In this document: in pieces, positions 8,031-17,576 of the stretch
How positions within the stretch are numbered: position 1 is the first letter of the stretch
Layout: every line of letters starts with the position of its first letter
Source: Aeromicrobium sp. Root495
GTDB taxonomy: Bacteria > Actinomycetota > Actinomycetes > Propionibacteriales > Nocardioidaceae
Reading direction: 5' to 3'
Length of the DNA: 64,000 nt
Assembly: GCF_001426755.1 (NCBI RefSeq)
Contig: NZ_LMFJ01000001.1
Span: 2,062,601 to 2,126,600, forward strand
The notes under the pieces: model-generated
Database searches by the model: none
Seen by the model: only the letters and a program-made list of their open reading frames with translations
Told to the model about the DNA's origin: nothing
Program-made: the position numbers and the translations under genes

Positions 8031-11000
8031 TCAGCCTGCCGGCGTGACGAGCCGTTCGAGCTCGGGCCGGCTCGGCAGGTCTGAGGGGGCGAACCGCGCG
8101 ACCTCGCCGAGCCGGACGTAGTAGAAGGCCCCCGACACCTTCTCGACGGGCAGGCCCATGAGCTCGGCGAACGCGAGCCGGTAGACCGCGAGCTGTAGCG
8201 GGTCCGCCGTGGCCTGCCGGTTGGTCTTCCAGTCGACGACCTCGTACGACGGGTCGTCGGGCGTGCCGGTGGAGAACACCGCATCGATCCGTCCGATGAC
8301 CTGCTGCCCGGCGAGCACGAGGGAGAACGGCGCCTCGATGGCGAAGGGCACCGCGTCGGCGAACGGCCCCGTCCGGAACAGCTCGATGACCTCGTCGAGC
8401 TCCTCGTCCGACCTGAGGTCGGCATCGCCCGCGCCGGGCAGGTCCGACGGGTCGAGCAGGGGAAGCTGGCCGAAGTAGGCCTCGACCCAGGCGTGGAACC
8501 GGGTGCCGAAGCGGGCCGCGGTGGAGGGCTGGCGCGGCATGGGTCGGGCGAGAGCGCGGGCGAAGCCGGGCTCGTCCTGGGCGAGGGACAGGACCGAGGT
8601 GGCCGAGACCGTGGGCGGCAGGTCGACGACACGCTCGAGCCGCGCCGCGGTCTCGGCCTCGCGCAGGAGGAGCTCGACGTCGTCCTCGAGCTGCTGCAGC
8701 TCCTCGTCGAGCGGGAGCGGCAGGTCCGACGGCGACTCGAGCTCGGCTCGCACGAGGGCAGCGAGACGGTGCCGGGCCTCCAGGCGGGGCGCCGGTGCCG
8801 GCCAGGGCACACCGTCGACCTGCACGAGCAACGGGTTGGTGGCGTCGTCCTCGGGCTGCGGCGCCCAGTGGACGGGTGAGCCGCCCTGCTCCTCCAGCCA
8901 CGCGCGGGTGTTCTCGAGGAAGGCCGACGGTCCGCGGAACTTCTGCTGCGTGCGTCCCCACCAGTGGCCGGTGACCACGAGCCGGGTGCGGGCCCGGGTG
9001 TAGGCGACGTAGCCCAGCCGGAGCTCCTCGAGCCGGGACTCGTGCCTGATGGCCGCCTTGAAGGCCGTGAGGTCGGCTGCCGACCAGCTGGCCAGCTCCG
9101 GCAGGGTGGCGTGGTCTCCACGCAGCGGCCACGGGAGGGTGTCGGCCGTCGTGGTCCAGTTGGGTCGCGACCGCGCCCCGGGGAAGACGTCCTTGGTGAC
9201 GAGCGGGACGAACACGATGTCCCACTCCAGCCCCTTGGACTTGTGGATGGTGAGCAGCTTGACCGAGTCGGCCTCGGTGGGGGTGGACACCTCGAGACCC
9301 TCGTTGAAGTCGTCCTCGGCCCGCAGGTAGGCCACGAGACCACCGAGCGAGGCGTAGCGGTCGGTCTCGCCGTACGCGGCGACGGCGTCGAGGAACAGCG
9401 CGAGGTTGTCCGAGCCGCCCGTGACGTGGGAGGCCTCGAGCTCGATGTCGAGGTCGAGGGCGCGGACGGCCCGCCGGGCCAGCTCGAGCAGCGGGTCGGC
9501 GACGTGGGCGCGGACGGTGCGGATGATGCGGGCGAGGTCGGTGAACCGCCGCCGGGCCTCGGGCGAGTACCCGAGCTCGCCCAGGTCGTCGAGGGCGTCG
9601 GCCAGCGAGACGATCTCGGTGGGGTCGGTGCCCTCGACCGCACGGCTCAGCTCCTCGGCGAGGGTGGCTTCCTCGTCGCGGCCGAAACGGCGGCCGCTGA
9701 GCGAGGCGGCCCGGCGTCCGAGCAGCGCCAGGTCGCGAGGACCGACAGCGAAGCGTGGACCGGTGAGCAGACGCAGCAGCGACGGGTTGGCGGTGATGTC
9801 GTCGACGACCTCGAGCAGCGCGAGGACGTCGGACACCTCCGGCTGGTCGAGGAGACCGGTGAGTCCGACGATCTCGAAGGGGACGTCGCGGCGGCGCAGC
9901 TCCTGCACGATGGCGCCGTTCTCGCGGGTGACGCGTGCCAGCACGGCGATCTCGCGCCACGGCGTGCCGGCCTCGTGGGCCTCGATGATGCCCTGCACGA
10001 CGGCGTCGATCTCCTCCTGCACCGTCTCGTGCAGGGCGACGTCGACCTGACCGACCGACCGGACCGCCGAGACGAGCGGCTGGACGACCTCGGAGGTGGC
10101 GTAGAACTCGGCGGCGAGCCGGTTGGCGGCGCCGATGATCTCGGGTGCGCACCGCCGGGTCTCCACGAGCGAGAAGTGCCGACCCTCTCCCCCGCCGGAG
10201 AACTCCCGCACGAAGTTCTCGAGGTTGCCCGTGGCCGCGCCGCGCCAGCCGTAGATGCCCTGGGCGGGGTCGCCGACGGCCGTGGCCGGATGGCCGCCGA
10301 ACAACGCGTGGAGCAGGTCGCGCTGGGCCACCGAGGTGTCCTGGTACTCGTCGAGGAGCACGACGTCGAAGCGCTCGCGCAGGGCCTCGGCCACCCCGGG
10401 CTGCTGCGCCAGGCGCGCGCCCCAGGCCATCTGGTCCGAGAAGTCCATGACCCCGTCGCTCAGCTTGGCGGCCCGGTACCGGTCGACGAGGTGGCTGAGC
10501 TCGATGCGCTTGCGCGCGGCAGCGGCCGCCGCCTTGGCCCCGGCCGAGGGCTTGGCGTCGGACAGGGCGTCGACGATGGTGGCGAGGGAGTCCTCGCGCA
10601 GCTCCTCGGTGCTGACGAGGTGCTCGGACAGCTGGCCGTCGAGGTTCATGGCCTGGGTGACGAGGGTGGGGACGTAGGTGCTGAGCTCGGCGAGGTCGCC
10701 CTCGTAGGTCTCCACGACCCGCGCCATGCGCTGGAACCGCGAGGCGTCCGTGACGATGCGCAGGTCGGGCTCGACCCCCAGGCGCAGGCCGTGCTCGGCG
10801 ATGAGCTGACCGGCGAAGGCGTGGTACGTGGAGGTGGTGGGGACGGAGTCGAGCTCGACCCCGAGGAGCTCGAGGCTGCGCCGGATGCGGACGCCCAGCT
10901 CGGCCGCGGCCTTGTTGGTGAAGGTGAGACCGAGGATGCGCTCGGGGGCGACGCCGTCGTGGCCCACGAGCCACACGACGCGGGCCGCCATGACCGTGGT

Positions 11001-11132
11001 CTTGCCCGATCCGGCGCCGGCGATGATGGCGCCGGTGCCCTCGAGCGGCGCCGTGATGGCGTCGAGCTGCGGCCGGCTGAACGGGATGTCGAGGAGCTCG
11101 GACAGGTGTTCCTCGGAGCGGATCATGCTCAT
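8031..11132 (-). CDS. adnB: AdnB subunit of AdnAB helicase-nuclease (UvrD motor + RecB-type nuclease)
   Basis: The protein has 1033 residues. Walker A GAGSGKT is at 39-45; motif II LLDEYQD, then GDPAQGIYGWRGA and KSGLEWD-type motif V (HKSKGLEWDIVFVP) follow, giving a complete SF1A motor. The C-terminal nuclease carries GRIDAV and VVDWKT (D967, K969), the RecB motif. AdnAB resects double-strand breaks in mycobacteria; both subunits have motor and nuclease modules. The start ATG overlaps the adnA stop (ATGA), indicating coupled translation, which fits a 1:1 heterodimer. A/B assignment follows gene order: the upstream subunit is AdnA. Confidence 0.93.
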   Translation of the reverse strand: MSMIRSEEHLSELLDIPFSRPQLDAITAPLEGTGAIIAGAGSGKTTVMAARVVWLVGHDGVAPERILGLTFTNKAAAELGVRIRRSLELLGVELDSVPTTSTYHAFAGQLIAEHGLRLGVEPDLRIVTDASRFQRMARVVETYEGDLAELSTYVPTLVTQAMNLDGQLSEHLVSTEELREDSLATIVDALSDAKPSAGAKAAAAAARKRIELSHLVDRYRAAKLSDGVMDFSDQMAWGARLAQQPGVAEALRERFDVVLLDEYQDTSVAQRDLLHALFGGHPATAVGDPAQGIYGWRGAATGNLENFVREFSGGGEGRHFSLVETRRCAPEIIGAANRLAAEFYATSEVVQPLVSAVRSVGQVDVALHETVQEEIDAVVQGIIEAHEAGTPWREIAVLARVTRENGAIVQELRRRDVPFEIVGLTGLLDQPEVSDVLALLEVVDDITANPSLLRLLTGPRFAVGPRDLALLGRRAASLSGRRFGRDEEATLAEELSRAVEGTDPTEIVSLADALDDLGELGYSPEARRRFTDLARIIRTVRAHVADPLLELARRAVRALDLDIELEASHVTGGSDNLALFLDAVAAYGETDRYASLGGLVAYLRAEDDFNEGLEVSTPTEADSVKLLTIHKSKGLEWDIVFVPLVTKDVFPGARSRPNWTTTADTLPWPLRGDHATLPELASWSAADLTAFKAAIRHESRLEELRLGYVAYTRARTRLVVTGHWWGRTQQKFRGPSAFLENTRAWLEEQGGSPVHWAPQPEDDATNPLLVQVDGVPWPAPAPRLEARHRLAALVRAELESPSDLPLPLDEELQQLEDDVELLLREAETAARLERVVDLPPTVSATSVLSLAQDEPGFARALARPMPRQPSTAARFGTRFHAWVEAYFGQLPLLDPSDLPGAGDADLRSDEELDEVIELFRTGPFADAVPFAIEAPFSLVLAGQQVIGRIDAVFSTGTPDDPSYEVVDWKTNRQATADPLQLAVYRLAFAELMGLPVEKVSGAFYYVRLGEVARFAPSDLPSRPELERLVTPAG

Positions 11133-14100
11133 GCGCCGTCTCCCTCGCCGCGCCCGAGGATGCTCGAGCCCTCGTCCTTGGCCGGACACACGTGGGTGAA
11201 CGCGCAGTACTTGCAGGCCGTCTCGGACACCGTGGCCACGAAGCGCTCGTCGACGATGGTGCGCACGCTGGAGCTCAGGTGCTCGACGGCGAAGAAGGGG
11301 ACGTCGGGCGTGGGGGCGAGCTGCGGCTGGACCTTGGGGCGGCTCGGGTTCTTCTTGTCCGCCTCGCGCAGCTGCACGAGCTCGGCGCCGCCGGGCCGTC
11401 CGCCGTCGGGCGCGTCGGGGACGGCGCCGTGCTGCACCACGAGCTGGTAGAGCCCCAGCTGGGCGTGCTCGGCGATGGACTTGTCCGACGGCGGGTTCTT
11501 GGAGGTCTTGAGGTCGATGACGTGGACAGCACCGTCGGCATCGACCTCGACCCGGTCCATGGAGCCGCTCAGGTGGACCGCGCGGCCCTCGACCTCGAGG
11601 TCGACCTCGAAGGGGTGCTCGGCGGCGAGCACCGTGCGGGGGTTGGACCGGTGCCAGTCGGCGAAGCGGCCGAGAGCCTCGACGGCGGCGGCCTTCTCCC
11701 GGCGACCGATCCAGGGTGCGTACTCCAGCTGGCTCCAGACGTCCTCGAGGTGGGCCGCCAGGTGGGAGGGCTCCGGATCGACGCCGTGCGCGACGACGTC
11801 GGCCGCGATGGCATGGACGATGGAGCCGAAGCCCTGGGCCGACGACGTGCCGCGGCCACCGCGGGCCTCGTGGTCGAGGAACCACTGCAACGGGCAGGAC
11901 GTGAGCGAGGAGACCTGGCTGCCCGAGAGCCGTAGGGGCTGGTCGGGGTCCCGCACGGGGACGGCGGACTCGGTGCGCTCGGCCAGGCCCCACCAGCGGT
12001 CGGGGTGGGCCGGGCGGCCGGCCGGGTGCTGGGCGAGCCGGGCCAGGAGCGAGGCCACGCGCTGCTGCACGGCGTCGTCGGAGGTGGACTCGCCCAGTCG
12101 ACGCAGGGCCGCCACGGCGCTGCGCAGCGAGAGCGCTCGGTGGGGACGGCCCTCCGCCTCGGGCAGGGCGAGCGTGGGCGAGCCGATGACGTGGGCGTGC
12201 AGCTCGGCGAGGAAGCGCGAGGGCTGGTCGCCGTCGTCGGCGGTGGTGCGGACGGCCGTGACCAGGAGGCGCGACCTCGTGCGGGTGCAGGCGACGTAGA
12301 AGAGGCGACGCTCCTCGGCCACGGCCGAGCGAGGGGACGGCGCCGGCCCGATGCCCTGCGGCGTGATGCGGTCGGGCTGGAGCAGGCTGCTGCGCACCCG
12401 GGCGTCGGGCCACTCGCCGTCCTGCACCCCGGCGACGACGACGAGCGGCCACTCCAGCCCCTTGGACCGGTGGGCCGTCATGAGCTGGACGGCCGAGCCG
12501 GCGTCGCCCGCCTGGGCGATGCTGTCGGCCGGGATCTCCTGGCTCTGCAGCGCAAGGACGACCTCGGTGACGGACCGCCTGGCCTGGCGCTCCTCGGCCC
12601 TGGCCGCCTCGGCGAACAGGGCGCACAACGCGTCGAGGTCGTGGTGGGCCCGCGCCGAGCCCTCGCCGTCGGCCTCGGCCTCCTCCTGGAGGCGCCGCGG
12701 CCAGGAGGTGCCTGACCACAGCGTCCACAGCACCTGCTCGGCCGACTCGCCGGCACCGATCTGCTCGGCGGCGCGGGCCAGCAGCACCGCGACCCGGCCC
12801 GCGGCGGCGACGGCCTCCCCGGCCGGCCCGTCCTCGGCCAGCGTGCGCAGGAGACCGGGCTGGGCCAACGCCTCGGCCACCAGCACCCGGGACGGCCGGG
12901 GCCAGGTGTCGTGGTCGTGCCGACGCAGCACCCGGCCCAGGCGCCGCAGGGAGCCTGCGTCGAGCCCGCCCAGCGGACCGGTGAGCAGGGCCTCGGCCTC
13001 AGCCGGGTCGAGCGGACCGCCCTCGTGCAGGGTGTCGGCGGCGTGCAGGGCGGCGATGAGCGTGCGGACCGCGGGCTCGACCGCGAGGGGCAGCTCGTCT
13101 CCCGCGACGTCGACCGGCACCCCGGCGGCCTGCAGGGCTCGCTGCAGACGGCTGAGATGGGCCGAGGAGCGCACGAGCACCGCCATGTCGGACCACGGGC
13201 GCTGGTGCCGCAGGTGCTGCTCGCGCAGCAGCAGGGCGATGTTCTCGGACTCGGCCGTGGGCGAGACGAACGTCCGCACCTGCACCGCACCGGGGTCCTC
13301 GACGGTGGACCGGGGCGAGCGCAGCTGCTCGAACTGCGGTCCGTCGACCGCACCCAGGGCGCCCCGGTTCTCGACGACGGAGCGCACCGCGGCCGCCACG
13401 ACCGGGCCGTAGCGGTTGGTGCGCTCCAGGGTGATGGTGCGGGCCGGCTCGCCCTGCCGGTCGCGGAAGGCTCCGGGGAAGTCGATGATGCCCCGCACCT
13501 CGGCACCGCGGAAGCCGTAGATGGACTGGTACGGGTCGCCCACGACCACGAGGTCGCGGCCGTCGCCCGCCAGGGCCTGCAGGAGCTGGACCTGGAGCGG
13601 GTCGGTGTCCTGGTACTCGTCGACGACGACCAGGCGCAGCCGCTCGCGCCAGCGCTGCCGCACGGCCGGGTCGTCGAGCCGGGCGACGGCCTGGAAGATG
13701 AGGTCGGTGTGGTCGATGGTGTTGGCCAGGGCGGCGACCGAGGTGAGCTCGTCGAAGAACCGGCCCGCAGCCGCCCAGTCGTCGCGCCCCGTCCGGGCGC
13801 CGAGCTCCTCGAGGTCGAGCGCGTCGAGTCCCTGGGCCCGAGCCGCTGCGAGGAGCCGCTGCAGCTCGGTGGCGAGCCCCCGCGTCCTCAGCGCGCTGCG
13901 CAGGGGGGCGGGCCACTGCTCCGGGTCCACGCCGGCCAGGACCTCGGCGATCACCGCGTCCTGCTCCGGCGCGCTGAGGAGCCGGATGGGGTCGGTGAAG
14001 TCCTGGGCGTCCTGCTCCGAGCGCAGCAGGGCGTAGGCGAAGGAGTGGAAGGTCATGGCCGGTGTGGTGGCCGTGGTGCGCGCCAGGCGCCGCGCGATGC

Positions 14101-14356
14101 GCGCGCGGACCTCCTGGGCGGCCTTGCGGCTGAAGGTGAGGACGAGCACCTGGTCGGGCGAGAGGCCGCCGGCCTCGATGCGGTCCACCACCAGCTCCAC
14201 GAGCGTGGTGGTCTTGCCGGCGCCGGGTCCGGCGAGCACGTGCAGGGGGCCACCCTGGGTGGCCACGTGCTCCACGACGGCACGCTGGGAGGGGTCCAGC
14301 GCGGGAGGCGTGACGCGCTCGGCGGTGGGCCGTCGCAGTCGGTACTCGGGGGGCAC
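11129..14356 (-). CDS. adnA: AdnA subunit of AdnAB helicase-nuclease
   Basis: The protein has 1075 residues. The motor domain has Walker A GPGAGKT (43-49), motif II VVDEYQDTDPLQ, GDPYQSIYGFRG and the HRSKGLEWPLVVV motif. The C-terminal nuclease has GSMDRV ... VIDLKTSK. Cysteines at SCPLQWF (about residue 825) and C1048, C1051 and C1057 form the C-xn-C-x2-C-x5-C pattern of AddB-type iron-sulfur nuclease domains. GTG 14356 is the start; no leaderless -10 or strong SD is obvious, and it lies 28 nt after the alkyltransferase-like gene, so it may be read from upstream. Confidence 0.93.
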   Translation of the reverse strand: MPPEYRLRRPTAERVTPPALDPSQRAVVEHVATQGGPLHVLAGPGAGKTTTLVELVVDRIEAGGLSPDQVLVLTFSRKAAQEVRARIARRLARTTATTPAMTFHSFAYALLRSEQDAQDFTDPIRLLSAPEQDAVIAEVLAGVDPEQWPAPLRSALRTRGLATELQRLLAAARAQGLDALDLEELGARTGRDDWAAAGRFFDELTSVAALANTIDHTDLIFQAVARLDDPAVRQRWRERLRLVVVDEYQDTDPLQVQLLQALAGDGRDLVVVGDPYQSIYGFRGAEVRGIIDFPGAFRDRQGEPARTITLERTNRYGPVVAAAVRSVVENRGALGAVDGPQFEQLRSPRSTVEDPGAVQVRTFVSPTAESENIALLLREQHLRHQRPWSDMAVLVRSSAHLSRLQRALQAAGVPVDVAGDELPLAVEPAVRTLIAALHAADTLHEGGPLDPAEAEALLTGPLGGLDAGSLRRLGRVLRRHDHDTWPRPSRVLVAEALAQPGLLRTLAEDGPAGEAVAAAGRVAVLLARAAEQIGAGESAEQVLWTLWSGTSWPRRLQEEAEADGEGSARAHHDLDALCALFAEAARAEERQARRSVTEVVLALQSQEIPADSIAQAGDAGSAVQLMTAHRSKGLEWPLVVVAGVQDGEWPDARVRSSLLQPDRITPQGIGPAPSPRSAVAEERRLFYVACTRTRSRLLVTAVRTTADDGDQPSRFLAELHAHVIGSPTLALPEAEGRPHRALSLRSAVAALRRLGESTSDDAVQQRVASLLARLAQHPAGRPAHPDRWWGLAERTESAVPVRDPDQPLRLSGSQVSSLTSCPLQWFLDHEARGGRGTSSAQGFGSIVHAIAADVVAHGVDPEPSHLAAHLEDVWSQLEYAPWIGRREKAAAVEALGRFADWHRSNPRTVLAAEHPFEVDLEVEGRAVHLSGSMDRVEVDADGAVHVIDLKTSKNPPSDKSIAEHAQLGLYQLVVQHGAVPDAPDGGRPGGAELVQLREADKKNPSRPKVQPQLAPTPDVPFFAVEHLSSSVRTIVDERFVATVSETACKYCAFTHVCPAKDEGSSILGRGEGDGA

Positions 14357-14384
14357 GACTACATCCCAGCAGACCGGTCGGACA

Positions 14385-14678
14385 TCACGGGTCGCGCGGG
14401 TTCCAGAGCGCCCGACGCAGGTCGACGTGGCCCCGCACGACGGGGGTGCGCTCCTCGCGCCAGTGCAGCTGCGCGTCGGTCATGAGGTGCGGCGGCAGCG
14501 TGCCGTTCGCGCGCACCACCCGCCACCACGTGACGGCCGGCCCGTCCGTGGCCATCACCCGGCCGACCTGGCGCGGACCGCCCTCGCCGAGCAGGTCGGC
14601 GATGAGCCCGTACGTGACGACGCGACCCCGGGGAACGGTCTCGACGACGTCGAGCACCCGTTCCCCGAAGTCGCTCAT
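14385..14678 (-). CDS. Alkyltransferase-like protein (ATL), MGMT family without catalytic Cys
   Basis: The protein has 97 residues covering only the DNA-binding domain of O6-alkylguanine-DNA alkyltransferases: GRVVTYGLIADLLG, PRQVGRVMA (arginine finger helix) and the active-site loop. The PCHRV motif is TWWRVV here (T50-W51-W52-R53), with Trp in the place of the acceptor Cys, as in E. coli and Thermus ATL proteins. Such proteins bind O6-alkylguanine without repairing it and hand lesions to nucleotide excision repair. It lies 28 nt upstream of adnA and 9 nt after moeZ on the same strand, suggesting a repair-linked operon. Confidence 0.9.
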   Translation of the reverse strand: MSDFGERVLDVVETVPRGRVVTYGLIADLLGEGGPRQVGRVMATDGPAVTWWRVVRANGTLPPHLMTDAQLHWREERTPVVRGHVDLRRALWNPRDP

Positions 14679-14687
14679 GGGGCCGGC

Positions 14688-15860
14688 TCAGTACGTGGGC
14701 TGGCTGGGGTCAATCTGGTTGACCCAGGCCACCACGCCGCCACCGACGTGCACGGCGTCGGTGTAGCCGGCGCCCTTGAGGACCGCGAGCGCCTCGGCCG
14801 AGCGGACGCCCGACTTGCAGTGCAGCACGACCTGCTTGTCCTGCGGCAGCTGGTCGAAGGCCTTGCCGTTGAGGACGTCGCCCTTGGGGATGAGCACCGA
14901 GCCGGGGATCTTGTTGATCTCGTACTCGTTGGGCTCGCGGACGTCGACCAGGACGAAGTCGCGGCCACCGTCGGCACGCTCCTTGAGCCAGTGGTCGAGC
15001 GTGGCCACCGAGATGGTGGAGTCGGCAGCCGCGTCGGCGGCCTCCTCGCTGATGGCGCCGCAGAAGGCCTCGTAGTCGCCCAGCAGCTCCGTGGGCAGCA
15101 CACCCTCGGGATCACGACGGATCTTGAGCGTGGAGTACCGCATCTCGAGTGCGTCGTAGACCATGAGGCGGCCGATGAGCGGGTCGCCGATGCCGGTGAT
15201 GAGCTTGATGGCCTCGGTGACCATGATCGAGCCGATGGACGCGCACAGCACGCCCAGCACTCCGCCCTCGGCGCACGACGGGACCATGCCCGGCGGCGGC
15301 GGCTCGGGGTAGAGGTCGCGGTACTGCGGGCCCTCCTGGGCCCAGAAGACGCTGACCTGGCCCTCGAAGCGGTAGATGGAGCCCCAGACGTAGGGCTTGC
15401 CGAGGATCACGGCGGCATCGTTGACGAGGTAGCGCGTGGCGAAGTTGTCGGTGCCGTCGACGATGAGGTCGTACTGGCTGAAGATCTCCAGCACGTTGTC
15501 GTTGTCGAGACGCTCGTTGTGCACGATCGTCTTGACGTACGGGTTGGTCTCGGCCACCGACGCCGCGGCCGACTCGGCCTTGGGCTTGTCGATGTCGGAC
15601 TGGCCGTGGATGATCTGGCGCTGCAGGTTGGACTCGTCGACGACGTCGTCGTCGATGATGCCCAGCGTGCCCACGCCGGCCGCGGCGAGGTACAGCAACG
15701 CGGGCGAGCCGAGGCCGCCGGCGCCGATCACGAGGACCTTGGCGTTCTTCAGGCGCTTCTGGCCGGTCATGCCGACGTCGGGGATGATGAGGTGCCGGCT
15801 GTAGCGACGGACCTCGTCGATCGTCAGCTCGTCGGCGGGTTCAACCAGGGGGGCGACCAC
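14688..15860 (-). CDS. moeZ: MoeZ/MoeBR: ThiS/MoaD-adenylating enzyme with rhodanese domain
   Basis: The protein has 390 residues. The adenylation domain has GAGGLG (46-51), SNLQRQI, DGTDN (135-139) and Cys196 (SCAEGG). The C-terminal rhodanese-like domain has LVDVREPNEY and the active loop HCKSGVRS with Cys348. MoeZ adenylates and thiocarboxylates small sulfur carriers (MoaD, CysO, ThiS-type) for molybdopterin, cysteine and other sulfur-containing products. The CxxC zinc pairs of E. coli MoeB are not seen, as in other actinobacterial MoeZ. GTG 15860 has GAGGAG about 6 nt upstream; the longer upstream frame is low complexity. Confidence 0.93.
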   Translation of the reverse strand: MVAPLVEPADELTIDEVRRYSRHLIIPDVGMTGQKRLKNAKVLVIGAGGLGSPALLYLAAAGVGTLGIIDDDVVDESNLQRQIIHGQSDIDKPKAESAAASVAETNPYVKTIVHNERLDNDNVLEIFSQYDLIVDGTDNFATRYLVNDAAVILGKPYVWGSIYRFEGQVSVFWAQEGPQYRDLYPEPPPPGMVPSCAEGGVLGVLCASIGSIMVTEAIKLITGIGDPLIGRLMVYDALEMRYSTLKIRRDPEGVLPTELLGDYEAFCGAISEEAADAAADSTISVATLDHWLKERADGGRDFVLVDVREPNEYEINKIPGSVLIPKGDVLNGKAFDQLPQDKQVVLHCKSGVRSAEALAVLKGAGYTDAVHVGGGVVAWVNQIDPSQPTY

Positions 15861-16015
15861 GGTGTTCTCCTCGGAAGTCGGGTCAGGCGTGTACCGATCA
15901 CAACGCCACTGCTGCCTCCCATTGTTCCCCGGACCCGCGGAACCCGGCCGAGGCTGTTCACTGCGCGGACACCCCTCATCCCCGCGTCGTCCAGCGGCCC
16001 CCCGCCCGCGCCCGC

Positions 16016-16021
16016 TACGGT
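16016..16021 (+). promoter_or_regulatory. Possible -10 (TACGGT) for the class I methyltransferase
   Basis: TACGGT lies 32 nt upstream of the ATG at 16054; a GGACGGAG Shine-Dalgarno sits at 16041-16048. This gene therefore looks leadered, unlike many neighbours. Confidence 0.4.
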
Positions 16022-16053
16022 GTCCGGAATCACTCCACTCGGACGGAGCCGCC

Positions 16054-16866
16054 ATGGCACTGGAACGCTCGCAGGTCGTCGCATCGCAGGACACCTCCCA
16101 CGGCGTGGGGCACGACTACGTGAAGGGCTCGCCGCACCTGCGGCACGACCGGCTGCGGCACATGGTGGAGCACCGGCTCGACCGTCTGGTGCGCGACACC
16201 ATCGAGCGCACGGGCTCCTGCCACGTCCTCGAGATCGGCGCGGGGCACGGCACCTTCACCGACACGCTCGTGGCCGCGGGCGCCCGCGTCACCGTCACCG
16301 AGGTGAGCGAGGCGAGCGCCGAGCTGCTCACCGCCCGCTACAAGGACGTCGAGACCGTGGAGGTCTTCCACGACACCACGGGCGAGTCCGTCTTCGACCT
16401 GGACCGGACGTTCGACGCCGTCACCTGCATCGCGCTCCTGCACCACATCCCCGACTACGTCTCCTTCGTCGAGCGGCTCGCCACCATGGTGGCCACCGAC
16501 GGCTGGTTCTACTGCGTCCAGGACCCCACCTACTACCCGCGGCGCTCGTGGGTGACCCGGGTCCTCGACCGCGGCACCTACTTCGTGTGGCGACTCGCCC
16601 AGGGCGAGGTCCGACGCGGTCTCGCCACGCGGTGGCGCCGCCTGCGCGGACAGTGGTCCGAGACGGAGGCCTCCGACCTCGTGGAGTACCACGTCGTGCG
16701 CGACGGGGTCGACGAGCTGGCCGTCGAGACCGCCCTGCGACCGCTGTTCGACGACGTCGACCTGTTCACCTACTGGTCCACCCAGAGCCCGGTCTTCCAG
16801 CGCATGTTCCAACGTCTCGACCCGCCGAGCGAGTTCGGCGTCGCGGCCACGGGCCGCCACGCCTGA
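16054..16866 (+). CDS. Class I SAM-dependent methyltransferase
   Basis: The protein has 270 residues. Motif I VLEIGAGHGTF is near residue 60, the acidic motif II VTEVSE follows and ALLHHIPDY is the post-motif region, typical of UbiE/Coq5-like class I methyltransferases. The C-terminal half has a basic helix (RRGLATRWRRLRGQW). No membrane segment is seen. Substrate unknown. It lies between moeZ (divergent) and a TetR gene. Confidence 0.8.
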   Translation: MALERSQVVASQDTSHGVGHDYVKGSPHLRHDRLRHMVEHRLDRLVRDTIERTGSCHVLEIGAGHGTFTDTLVAAGARVTVTEVSEASAELLTARYKDVETVEVFHDTTGESVFDLDRTFDAVTCIALLHHIPDYVSFVERLATMVATDGWFYCVQDPTYYPRRSWVTRVLDRGTYFVWRLAQGEVRRGLATRWRRLRGQWSETEASDLVEYHVVRDGVDELAVETALRPLFDDVDLFTYWSTQSPVFQRMFQRLDPPSEFGVAATGRHA

Positions 16867-16908
16867 CGGCCTGGGCACGGCGCCCCGCGCGCCGTCGTCG
16901 GCGCCGAC

Positions 16909-16914
16909 TAGGCT
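16909..16914 (+). promoter_or_regulatory. -10 hexamer TAGGCT for leaderless TetR
   Basis: TAGGCT, 6 nt from the GTG at 16921. Confidence 0.55.
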
Positions 16915-16920
16915 GACCAG

Positions 16921-17574
16921 GTGAGCGACACCCTTCCCCAGCGGCAGCGTCCCGGCCGACTCCCGCGCAGCGCTCGTCGGGCCCAGCTGCTGGAGGTGGC
17001 CCTCGAGGTGTTCGTGGAGCAGGGCTACCACGCCGCCTCCATGGACGAGATCGCCGAGCGCGCCGGCGTCTCCAAGCCCGTCGTGTACCAGCACTTCCCC
17101 GGCAAGCTCGACCTCTACCTGGCGCTCATCGAGACCTCGTGCGAGACCATCGTCACCGGCGTCCGCGAGGCGCTGTCCTCCACGTCGGACAACCGCCGAC
17201 GGGTCGGCGCGGTGATGGACCTGTGGTTCGCCTACGTCGCCGACGAGGGTGCGGCCTTCCGCCTCGTCTTCGAGTCCGACCTCACCAACGACCCCACCGT
17301 CCGTGAGCAGGTCGACCGGGTCATCAACGAGTCCGCCGCCGCGATCGCCGAGGTCATCGGCGAGGACACCGGCCTGCCCACCGAGGCGGCCCACCTCCTC
17401 GCCCTGGGCCTCGTGGGCATGGGCCACTTCGGGGCCCGCAACTGGCTCACGTCGGCCTCCTCGCTCAGCAAGGACGACGCCACCCGCCTGGTCGGTAACC
17501 TGGCCTGGCGGGGCATCGGCGGGTTCCCGCGAGAAGACCAGCCCCAGCACGACACGAACCAAGGAGAAGAGTGA
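16921..17574 (+). CDS. TetR-family transcriptional regulator
   Basis: The protein has 217 residues. The N-terminal HTH spans roughly 17-65: RRAQLLEVALEVFVEQGYHAASMDEIAERAGVSK is a canonical TetR helix set, with KPVVYQHFPGK as the recognition helix. The C-terminal ligand domain is helical (GLVGMGHFGARNWL). It matches the TetR gene next to DUF3107 in mycobacteria (Rv3208). It starts at a leaderless GTG; its last codons overlap a GTG of the next gene, so DUF3107 is co-transcribed. Confidence 0.93.
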   Translation: MSDTLPQRQRPGRLPRSARRAQLLEVALEVFVEQGYHAASMDEIAERAGVSKPVVYQHFPGKLDLYLALIETSCETIVTGVREALSSTSDNRRRVGAVMDLWFAYVADEGAAFRLVFESDLTNDPTVREQVDRVINESAAAIAEVIGEDTGLPTEAAHLLALGLVGMGHFGARNWLTSASSLSKDDATRLVGNLAWRGIGGFPREDQPQHDTNQGEE

Positions 17575-17576
17575 CC

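Noticed and set aside
7078-10974. Single giant protein starting at 10974 that ends in NudC
   Set aside because: The upstream part is the shadow of adnB; the NudC domain has its own GTG and leaderless -10 at 7977.
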